From positions 1 through 64,000 of the forward strand of contig JAFXVZ010000010.1 of the NCBI GenBank assembly GCA_017534535.1: 64,000 nt of DNA, written 5' to 3'. Positions 1 to 7,035 of the stretch are shown piece after piece. The translations under genes were made by a program, and so were the position numbers. Under the pieces are notes generated by a model, which worked only from the letters and a program-made list of their open reading frames with translations, ran no database searches and was not told the origin of the DNA. The DNA is from Bacteroidaceae bacterium. GTDB taxonomy: Bacteria > Bacteroidota > Bacteroidia > Bacteroidales > Bacteroidaceae. Each line of letters opens with the position of its first letter. The first letter of the stretch is position 1.

Positions 1-791
1 GCGGAGATAAGAGTGATGCTTGGAAAGACTACTATACTTTTGGCGGTCTTCCGTTAATATTGTCCTTTACCACTGACCAAGAGAAAGCTGACTATTTACG
101 AAAGCTGTTCCAGACCGTATATATGGCAGACATATTGGAAAGATATAAGATCAAGAATGACAAGGAACTGCGTGAACTGGTCAACATCTTGGCCTCTTCT
201 ATAGGCTCTCCCAATAACCCTACAAAGATTGCGAATACATTCAAGAGTGTTGAGAACTCAAATATCACGAGCCAGACTATCGACAAGTATCTCCTTTATC
301 TTAAAGAGGCCTTTGTCATCAATAAAGCTGAGCGTTTTGATGTGAAGGGAAGGAAGTACATTGGTACGCTGTCGAAATACTACTTTGAGGACTTGGGCAT
401 CCGCAATGCGCTGATAAACTTCCGTCAGCAGGAAGAGAACCACATTATGGAGAATGTCATCTATAACGAACTCTGCATGCGTGGCTATCAGGTGGATGTC
501 GGTCAGGTGGAAATCCGGAAGAGAACCGAAGAAGGGAAGCAGGAGAGAGTACGTCTTGAAGTGGACTTCGTGGTCAATCAGGCAAGTCAGCGCTACTACA
601 TACAATCTGCCTTGCTTATTCCTGACAAGGAGAAAGAGGATCAGGAAACCCAATCGCTGGTTAATATTGATGACTCTTTCAAGAAGATTGTCATTGTGAA
701 AGACAACATCAAGCCCTGGCGTAATGAAAAGGGCATTTTGATGATGGGACTGATGGATTTCCTGCTGAATAAGAATAGTTTGGAGATATAA
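1..791 (+). CDS. C-terminal part of an AAA_14/DUF4143 ATPase (5' end outside window)
   Basis: The reading frame is open from the first complete codon at base 3, so the gene starts before the window. The visible 262 or so residues begin with a GGLP motif and continue into the DUF4143 region that follows the AAA_14 ATPase core. Near the C-terminus it shows the typical ENVIYNEL segment, then EVDFVVN and YYIQSALL, the pattern of the nuclease-like end of this family. The Walker motifs would lie upstream and cannot be checked. These ATPases are common and mobile in Bacteroidales, and their cellular role is unsettled. A TTG codon at 60 should not be taken as the start, because the family sequence continues upstream of it. 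Confidence 0.85.
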   Translation, partial: GDKSDAWKDYYTFGGLPLILSFTTDQEKADYLRKLFQTVYMADILERYKIKNDKELRELVNILASSIGSPNNPTKIANTFKSVENSNITSQTIDKYLLYLKEAFVINKAERFDVKGRKYIGTLSKYYFEDLGIRNALINFRQQEENHIMENVIYNELCMRGYQVDVGQVEIRKRTEEGKQERVRLEVDFVVNQASQRYYIQSALLIPDKEKEDQETQSLVNIDDSFKKIVIVKDNIKPWRNEKGILMMGLMDFLLNKNSLEI

Positions 792-863
792 GCATTATAA
801 TGTATCAAAGATATGACGAAACTTGAAAAGCATACGCGTAGGTATTCAGTAAGGCAAGCAGAG

Positions 864-887
864 GAGAAGTTGCTGCTCGGACTTCTC
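864..887 (+). terminator. Possible hairpin after the ATPase gene
   Basis: GAGAAGT (864-870) and ACTTCTC (881-887) form a 7 bp stem around a 10-base loop, about 75 bases after the ATPase stop. No T-run follows, so a terminator role is uncertain. Confidence 0.3.
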
Positions 888-897
888 TCACAGTAAA

Positions 898-957
898 CAT
901 ACCATAAGCATACTATAAGCATACTCAAAGGGTATGGTTGACTGAGCTTATGGTATG
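898..957. repeat. 11 bp tandem repeats inside a 12 bp inverted repeat
   Basis: Three head-to-tail 11-mers, ATACCATAAGC, ATACTATAAGC and ATACTCAAAGG, occupy 899-931. The first also forms a perfect 12 bp inverted repeat: CATACCATAAGC at 898-909 against GCTTATGGTATG at 946-957. It lies in a 457 bp gap without a convincing gene, apart from a short leader ORF. It could be a transcriptional end structure or a protein-binding array; the sequence does not decide. Confidence 0.6.
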
Positions 958-1051
958 CTAAGGGTGAGGCATATACTTGCGAAGGGTTTGCCTACACTAT
1001 GTTTGTCATGCAAGTCTTTTAAATGTATAATCTGACATTTTTCCACTTTTA

Positions 1052-1083
1052 TTTGCATTTATGTTTAAAATGCACTATCTTCG
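1052..1083 (+). promoter_or_regulatory. Bacteroidetes-type promoter for the transglutaminase-like gene
   Basis: TTTG at 1052-1055 is followed after 20 bp by TATCTTCG at 1076-1083, close to the TAnnTTTG consensus. It predicts a transcript start near 1090 and a leader of about 160 bases before the ATG at 1249. Confidence 0.6.
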
Positions 1084-1120
1084 CATAGACAATTAAGTCA
1101 GACATAAACAATAGCTCATT

Positions 1121-1218
1121 ATGAAAGGACCTTTTATCAGCCCTTTCACTGATGCTATAATTATCTATGTTAGGATGCCACTTGCTTGACCGTAGAGCAA
1201 GTCAAGACTTTATAAGTC
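1121..1218 (+). promoter_or_regulatory. Leader with a 22-codon ORF and competing hairpins
   Basis: An ATG at 1121 opens a 22-codon ORF that stops at 1187-1189. Its last codons lie in the left arm of a hairpin, ACTTGCT (1180-1186) with AGCAAGT (1196-1202). A second stem, CTTGAC (1185-1190) with GTCAAG (1201-1206), shares bases with the first, so the two exclude each other. A third small dyad, GACTT/AAGTC, spans 1206-1218. The layout resembles a leader-peptide attenuator, but translation and function are inferred only. Confidence 0.35.
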
Positions 1219-1248
1219 AAAAAGACTGGTGAGAAAAGAATTAATCAA

Positions 1249-3909
1249 ATGAACAAGTTACGAACTATAGGATGTGTATTGACAATGATGTTGGCAGGAT
1301 GCAGTTCTGGCAATCGTCATTTCTTGACAGATAACGCTTATAGAGAGCAAGTAAAGCAGGACTTTCTGGAGAAAGTGGAGTTGGTGGGAGGCCAGTTCTA
1401 TACCCCTTCAGAGGCCTTGACTACTGAAGAAGAGGAGGCTTTGCAATTTCTCTATGCCTATATGCCCATAGGCGATATGACGGATTATCAAACAGATTAT
1501 TACCTTGATAACGTCAGGATGTCTTTCCAAGCCCAAGCCGAGATGCCTTGGGGCAAGGACGTGCCCGAGTTGCTGTTCAGACATTTTGTATTGCCCATAA
1601 GGGTGAACAATGAGAACCTTGACTCCTTTCGACAGGATTGCTATGATGAGTTGAAGGAAAGGGTGAAAGGGCTCAGTATGCAGGAGGCTATCTTGGAGGT
1701 GAACCATTGGTGTCACGAACGAGTGACCTATCGACCTTCAGATGCCAGAACCACCTCACCTTTAGCTACTATCAGTGCGGCATACGGTAGATGTGGCGAG
1801 GAATCCACCTTTACCGTTTCGGCCTTGCGAGCTATTGGCATCCCTGCTCGTCAGGTTTATACGCCTCGTTGGGCACATACTGATGACAATCACGCATGGG
1901 TAGAGGCTTGGGCTGATGGAAAGTGGTGGTTTATGGGGGCTTGTGAGCCTGAGGCGGTGCTGAACCTGGGTTGGTTCAATAGCGCGGCAAGTAGGGCTAT
2001 GCTGATGCATACTCGGGTTTTCGGCAAATACAATGGTCCAGAGGAGAAGATGCTGGTAACAGACACATTCACAGAGATTAACCTCATTGATAACTATGCT
2101 GAGACGGCCCGCATCGACTTCCGCATCTTGGACGCACAAGGGAAGCCTGTGGGGGATGCCCGAGTGGATTTCATGATTTACAACTATGCCGAGTTTTGTC
2201 CAGTAGTAACGAAATATGCTGATCAAGAAGGTCGTGTATTCCTGACTGCTGGTAAAGGTGATATGCTGGTGTGGGCTTCCAGGAATGGGAAGTATGGCTA
2301 TGCAAAGGCATCGTTTGGCACAGATAGTGAGGTGACTTTAGTGATGAACAAGGTAAATCCTGTGAGCCTATCAGAGGTAGAGGAGATAGATGTGGTGCCT
2401 CCTGTGGAGCAATATACCTTGCCTGAGGTGTCGGATGAGCTAAGAGCAGGGAATGAGGCTCGAAAAGCGAAGGAGGACGAGATGCGAATGGCGTATATAC
2501 AGACCTTTATGGACGAGGCTTCGGCGCAGGAGTTCGTGGAGAAGAATAGATTACCCATAGAAGCAAAGGATTATTTAGTGAAGTCGAGTGGCAATCATGA
2601 AACTATCAAACAGTTTTTGGTGAAGAATAATAACAAGGTGATACCTATGCCTAAGCCTGGGGTGGATAGGCCTGTGATACTGAATCCTGTAGGTTTTCTG
2701 ATGTTGTTAAGCGACAAAGATTTACGTGATGTGAGCATGGAAGTGTTGGAGGATCAAATGACACAGGGTGCCATTATGAATATGAGGGTGGAAGATGAAA
2801 TGCTGGTGCCTTACAAACGCTTCTTCCAGGAGCAGATTCCAGAAGCTGACCAGAAGATGTATCGTAATGATCCAGCTAAGTTGGTGGAATGGTGCAGGCA
2901 GAACCTGAGAATGGTGGATGGACCTTATGCCACACGTATCGCGATGTCATCGCCTGGGGTATGGAAATCTCGTGTGGCTGACCTTCGTTCACGAGATATC
3001 TTCTTCGTGAATGTGGCTTGGAGTTTGGGCATCGAAGCCCACAAGGATGGGGTGACAGGCAAGGTGCAATACAGAAAGCTGAATGGCCAATGGGTGGACG
3101 TGAACTTCGAGGGAGGCGCTTTGGGAGTTACGCCTACAGGTACGTTGGTGTTGAATTATCAACCCACTGCTTCGTTGGAGAATCCAGAATACTATAGTCA
3201 TTTCACCATCAGTCGCATCATGGATGATGGAACGGTGAGTTTGCTGAGCTTCGATGAAGGACAGGTGGACATGGGTGGTGGTGTGAGTTGGGCGAATGTG
3301 TTCAAGAAAGGCACAAAGCTGGATGTGGGTTCTTACCTGCTTACTTGTGGAAGACGAATGGCGAGTGGGAAGGTCCTGTCTGCTATTCAGCGTTTTGAGA
3401 TTACTGAGGGCAAGACAACCACGCTCGATTTGCATCTACGTGAGCCACAAGGACAGGATATTGAGGTGATTGGGGCTTTTGATTCGGAAAGCAAGTACTT
3501 GAAGGAGGGAGTGGAAACTTCGGTGCTATCTACATCTGGGCGAGGATATTATATAATAGGTGTGTTGGGTGTGGGGCAGGAACCAACGAATCATGCCTTG
3601 AGAGATATTGCCAAACTGAAGTCCGATTTCGAGGCTTGGGGTAGGGCGATGGTGCTGCTTTTCCCTGATGAGGCTCAGCATGGTAAGTTCAATGCGAAGG
3701 AATATGGGGCTTTGCCAAGCACTGTGTCTTATGGCATTGATATCGATGGAGGTATTCAGCGTCAGATAGTTGAAAATATGCATCTGGATAACCCAAACCA
3801 ATTGCCATTGTTCATCATTGCCGATACCTTTAATCGGGTGGTGTTTGTGTCGCAAGGCTATACCATTGGACTTGGGGAGCAGTTGATGAATGTGATTAGA
3901 AAGTTGTGA
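1249..3909 (+). CDS. Transglutaminase-like domain lipoprotein
   Basis: An 886-residue protein with a lipoprotein signal peptide (lipobox LAGC, Cys18), so it is probably anchored in an envelope membrane. Residues about 140-240 form a transglutaminase/protease-like core with the nucleophile in YGRCGEES (Cys182) and the histidine in NHAWVEAW (His215). The third triad position falls in FMGACEPE, where an acidic residue near 233 could serve. A second region around 570-650 (ending KLNGQWVDVNF) looks like a degenerate repeat of the same fold without the cysteine. The last 120 residues resemble a thioredoxin-like fold lacking catalytic cysteines. This kind of protein usually acts as a peptidase or amidase on periplasmic or imported peptides; the substrate is unknown. 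Its stop overlaps the next start (TGATG). Confidence 0.8.
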   Translation: MNKLRTIGCVLTMMLAGCSSGNRHFLTDNAYREQVKQDFLEKVELVGGQFYTPSEALTTEEEEALQFLYAYMPIGDMTDYQTDYYLDNVRMSFQAQAEMPWGKDVPELLFRHFVLPIRVNNENLDSFRQDCYDELKERVKGLSMQEAILEVNHWCHERVTYRPSDARTTSPLATISAAYGRCGEESTFTVSALRAIGIPARQVYTPRWAHTDDNHAWVEAWADGKWWFMGACEPEAVLNLGWFNSAASRAMLMHTRVFGKYNGPEEKMLVTDTFTEINLIDNYAETARIDFRILDAQGKPVGDARVDFMIYNYAEFCPVVTKYADQEGRVFLTAGKGDMLVWASRNGKYGYAKASFGTDSEVTLVMNKVNPVSLSEVEEIDVVPPVEQYTLPEVSDELRAGNEARKAKEDEMRMAYIQTFMDEASAQEFVEKNRLPIEAKDYLVKSSGNHETIKQFLVKNNNKVIPMPKPGVDRPVILNPVGFLMLLSDKDLRDVSMEVLEDQMTQGAIMNMRVEDEMLVPYKRFFQEQIPEADQKMYRNDPAKLVEWCRQNLRMVDGPYATRIAMSSPGVWKSRVADLRSRDIFFVNVAWSLGIEAHKDGVTGKVQYRKLNGQWVDVNFEGGALGVTPTGTLVLNYQPTASLENPEYYSHFTISRIMDDGTVSLLSFDEGQVDMGGGVSWANVFKKGTKLDVGSYLLTCGRRMASGKVLSAIQRFEITEGKTTTLDLHLREPQGQDIEVIGAFDSESKYLKEGVETSVLSTSGRGYYIIGVLGVGQEPTNHALRDIAKLKSDFEAWGRAMVLLFPDEAQHGKFNAKEYGALPSTVSYGIDIDGGIQRQIVENMHLDNPNQLPLFIIADTFNRVVFVSQGYTIGLGEQLMNVIRKL

Positions 3910-4361
3910 TGGAAAAGGATATTAAGGAAAAGAAGTCGTATAAGCTGATAGAGGCCATTGCTAAGATAATGGACAACTATTATGTGGATCCGCTGTTGGG
4001 CTTGGTACCAACGGTGGGAGATGCTGTTACGTCATTTTTGACATTACCTTATCTATACTTCAGTATCTTCAAGCTGAAATCCATTCCCTTGACTTTGGCT
4101 TTACTCTGCAACATGCTGATAGACTTTGCGATGGGTGTGATTCCATTCTGGATTGGCGATGTCCTTGACTTCTTCAACCATAGCTATGTGAAGAACTACA
4201 AACTGATTACAGGTTATGTGGAGGGGGATGAGGAGATGATTAAAAAGGTGGATAGACGAGCTTGGTGGATGGCTTTCCTGATTGTGGTGCTTTGCCTACT
4301 TATTTGGCTATTGATCAAACTTGCTGTATGGGCATGGGATTGGCTCATCGGACTATTTTAA
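3909..4361 (+). CDS. DUF4112 family membrane protein
   Basis: A 150-residue protein that matches the DUF4112 pattern: a LGLVPTVGD segment, then the paired IPFWIGDVLD segment. It has hydrophobic stretches around residues 40-75 and a strong C-terminal membrane segment (about 118-140). The ATG at 3909 shares its A with the upstream TGA, so translation is probably coupled to the transglutaminase-like gene. A GTG one codon earlier is possible but would lengthen the overlap. Function is unknown. The TAA stop runs directly into a 7 bp repeat array. Confidence 0.8.
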   Translation: MEKDIKEKKSYKLIEAIAKIMDNYYVDPLLGLVPTVGDAVTSFLTLPYLYFSIFKLKSIPLTLALLCNMLIDFAMGVIPFWIGDVLDFFNHSYVKNYKLITGYVEGDEEMIKKVDRRAWWMAFLIVVLCLLIWLLIKLAVWAWDWLIGLF

Positions 4362-4434
4362 TTGACGATTGACGATTGACAATTGACGATTGACCATTGA
4401 CAATTTTTCATTGTTCATTATTCATTGTTCATTA
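4361..4434. repeat. Two 7 bp minisatellites (ATTGACN x6 and TTCATTR x4)
   Basis: Six consecutive ATTGACG/A/C heptamers fill 4361-4402. Four TTCATTG/TTCATTA heptamers fill 4407-4434. The array begins in the last base of the DUF4112 stop codon. It also contains the end of aroA on the other strand, whose last residues (MNNE) and TAA stop come from the repeat. Related heptamer arrays occur at five other gene borders in this window. Confidence 0.9.
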
Positions 4435-5662
4435 TCTTGAACCCTGCTTGGTGCAAATCGTTCCAAAAAAGTGGGTAAGATTTGCTTACAACCTCTGGGT
4501 GTTCTATCGTTATGTTAGGCAATCTTAGTGAAGTTGGAGCAAAGGCCATTGCCATACGATGGTCGTCATAGGTGGCAATGATGGGATTATTGACAGGCTC
4601 ACATCGTTCTCCGTTCCAGAGCAAGACATCATCGCCTTCTGCATATAGTACAAAGCCCAATTTGTGGAGCTCGTTCATCAAGGCACTGATGCGATCAGTC
4701 TCTTTAATACGTAAGGTGTGCAAGCCAGTATATCGGAAAGGTATGCCTAACAGACAACAAGTTACTACGAAGGTTTGAGCCAAATCAGGCATCTCTACAA
4801 AGTTTTCCTCCATACGCTCACAAACCTTACCTTGCTTATAAATACGGATGCCTTCTGGGGTAAACTCGGTTTGTACACTCAATGACTTGAACAAGTGAGC
4901 TACCTTGCTATCACCTTGTGAGCTTACTGGCTTCAAATGAGGCAAGGTAATCGAGGCTTCTTTGTCTTGAGAAAGTGCCACCATTTCATACCAATACGAC
5001 GCTGCACTCCAATCATTTTCCACAATGTAGGGAATGTCCCGATAGCCTCCTGCTTGGACAGATATTGTCATCGGGTTTGTGGCATTGTCTCGATGAGCAA
5101 CAGCCCCAAAGTCCTCCATCAGTTGGAGGGTCATATCAATATAAGGCAGGGAGGTGATGTTACCCATCAGCTTCAACGTCAATCCTTGTGGTAAAGTAGG
5201 ACCTATCATCAACAAAGCCGAGATGTATTGCGAACTCACATTGCCTGGTAATGATAATTCTTTGCTTTGCAGTTTTGCACCAGTGATGCGGAGTGGGGGA
5301 TAACCTTCTTGCGCTACATAGTCAATTCTGGCACCCAGGGCTCGTAAAGCATCCACTAAAATGCTGATGGGTCGTTGCTTCATGCGCTCAGTACCAGTCA
5401 TGATGTGAATGCCGGGTTGGGTGCTATAATATGCTGTGAGGAAGCGCATAGCCGTACCCGCCGCTTTGATATCTATAACTTCGTTATTATCTTTGAAAGC
5501 CTTGACGATAACCATTGTGTCATCACAATCTGCCAAGTTCTTGATAGGAGAAGTGCCCTGTGACAATGCTTGAAGTACCAATGCACGATTGCTGATGCTT
5601 TTGGATGCAGGCAAGTGGATGGTGTCACGCAAGATTTGGGGAGCTGATAAATGGTATTTCAT
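4418..5662 (-). CDS. aroA: 3-phosphoshikimate 1-carboxyvinyltransferase (EPSP synthase)
   Basis: A 414-residue enzyme of the shikimate pathway that joins shikimate-3-phosphate and phosphoenolpyruvate to make EPSP in the cytoplasm. Visible motifs are the substrate-binding ASKSISNR (residues 19-26), an AAGTAMRF loop, the GNVSSQYISALL segment, IKETDR and the C-terminal YDDHRMAMA. Length is normal for Bacteroidetes AroA, slightly shorter than the E. coli protein. It lies 11 bases after the AGCS symporter gene and probably shares its transcript. The last residues (KIMNNE) are encoded by a 7 bp repeat array, so the exact C-terminus may vary between strains. aroB of the same pathway lies about 26 kb away. 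Confidence 0.97.
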   Translation of the reverse strand: MKYHLSAPQILRDTIHLPASKSISNRALVLQALSQGTSPIKNLADCDDTMVIVKAFKDNNEVIDIKAAGTAMRFLTAYYSTQPGIHIMTGTERMKQRPISILVDALRALGARIDYVAQEGYPPLRITGAKLQSKELSLPGNVSSQYISALLMIGPTLPQGLTLKLMGNITSLPYIDMTLQLMEDFGAVAHRDNATNPMTISVQAGGYRDIPYIVENDWSAASYWYEMVALSQDKEASITLPHLKPVSSQGDSKVAHLFKSLSVQTEFTPEGIRIYKQGKVCERMEENFVEMPDLAQTFVVTCCLLGIPFRYTGLHTLRIKETDRISALMNELHKLGFVLYAEGDDVLLWNGERCEPVNNPIIATYDDHRMAMAFAPTSLRLPNITIEHPEVVSKSYPLFWNDLHQAGFKIMNNE

Positions 5663-5673
5663 AAGATTAGCAT

Positions 5674-7035
5674 TTAGGGTTCTTCTTCCATCTCTTTATC
5701 CAGCTGGCCGTTCCAAAGATATTTGCGGGTTTCCTGTACGATGATGCCACTCAGACATAATAACGAAATAAGGTTGGGAATGGCCATCAAGGCATTCATG
5801 CAATCGGCCAGATTCCATACGATAGCCAGGTTTGCCACACTGCCTAAGAACACAGCGATGATAAAGAGTACGCGATATATGGTCACCCAACGCTTGCCCT
5901 TAAGGTATTCTACGGCACGTTCGCCATAATAGCACCATCCCAAGATGGTAGAAAAGGCAAAGGTCATCAAGCCGAAGGTCAATAACGGTGTACCGATATA
6001 AGGTATTTTGGAAAATGCCATTTTGGTGAGCGTAGCACCATTGTCGAAACTGATATCAGGGTAGGCGATTACGCTACTTACAATCACTATGCCTGTTAAG
6101 GCACAGATAACCACTGTATCCCAGAATGTGCCTGATGACGAAACCAATGCCTGGCGAACAGGATTACGGGTTTGTGCAGCAGCTGCTACGATTGGGGCAG
6201 AACCCATACCTGACTCATTGGAGAACAAGCCTCTGGCAATACCGAAACGAGCAGCAGTCATTACAGTAGCACCTACAAATCCTCCACCGGCTGCAGTAGG
6301 GGTGAAAGCGGATACACATATAAGCTTTAGTGCCGGCCAAATATATGCAGCATTGAAATACAGAATGATGATGCAACCAATGACATAGAAAAATGCCATA
6401 AAGGGTACAAGCATGCCGCAAACCTTAGCGATGCTCTTTACTCCACCGATGACAACAAGGGCAACCAGAAAGCTGATGATGGCACCTGTGAGATAGGGAG
6501 ATACCTGATAGGATTCCTCCGTAACGGTTGAGATGGCATTGGCTTGCACCATATTACCAATGCCGAAGGAGGCTATGGCAGTAAAGAGGGCAAAGAGTAT
6601 TGCCAACCATTTCCAACCCAAGCCACGCTCCAAAGCATACATGGGACCTCCTTGCATCTTGCCGTCTGTGCCTTTTACTCTGTATTTTATCGCCAATAAG
6701 CCTTCAGCATATTTGGTAGAGATACCAAACACACCAGTAAGCCAACACCACAATACAGCACCTGGACCACCCAAGGCAATGGCTGTTGCCATACCCACGA
6801 TGTTGCCTGTACCAATGGTTGCGGCTAAGGCGGTGGCTAATGAATGGAATTGTGACACATCACCTGTAGCCCCCGGGTCTTTCTTTACAGAAAGCTTGAT
6901 GGCAGTTAAGATCATGCGTTGTGGGAATCGCAACCTGAACGTAAGGTACAGGTGCGTTCCCAGCAACATGATAATCATGGGCCAACCCCAAAGCCAACCA
7001 CTTACCTCGGCGAGTATGTTGTTCAGCTCATCCAC
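5674..7035 (-). CDS. Alanine/glycine:cation symporter (AGCS family)
   Basis: A 453-residue inner-membrane protein with about ten hydrophobic segments and AGCS signatures: SLATALAATIGTGNIVGMA near residue 65, KMQGGPMYALERGLG near 125 and FSNESGMGSAPIV in the middle. Members import alanine or glycine with sodium. The start is a GTG at 7033-7035 that directly abuts the TAA of the GH3 gene, so translation is probably coupled; the next in-frame ATG would cut off the first hydrophobic segment. It sits between a glycosidase and aroA, with no special functional link apparent. Confidence 0.93.
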   Translation of the reverse strand: MDELNNILAEVSGWLWGWPMIIMLLGTHLYLTFRLRFPQRMILTAIKLSVKKDPGATGDVSQFHSLATALAATIGTGNIVGMATAIALGGPGAVLWCWLTGVFGISTKYAEGLLAIKYRVKGTDGKMQGGPMYALERGLGWKWLAILFALFTAIASFGIGNMVQANAISTVTEESYQVSPYLTGAIISFLVALVVIGGVKSIAKVCGMLVPFMAFFYVIGCIIILYFNAAYIWPALKLICVSAFTPTAAGGGFVGATVMTAARFGIARGLFSNESGMGSAPIVAAAAQTRNPVRQALVSSSGTFWDTVVICALTGIVIVSSVIAYPDISFDNGATLTKMAFSKIPYIGTPLLTFGLMTFAFSTILGWCYYGERAVEYLKGKRWVTIYRVLFIIAVFLGSVANLAIVWNLADCMNALMAIPNLISLLCLSGIIVQETRKYLWNGQLDKEMEEEP

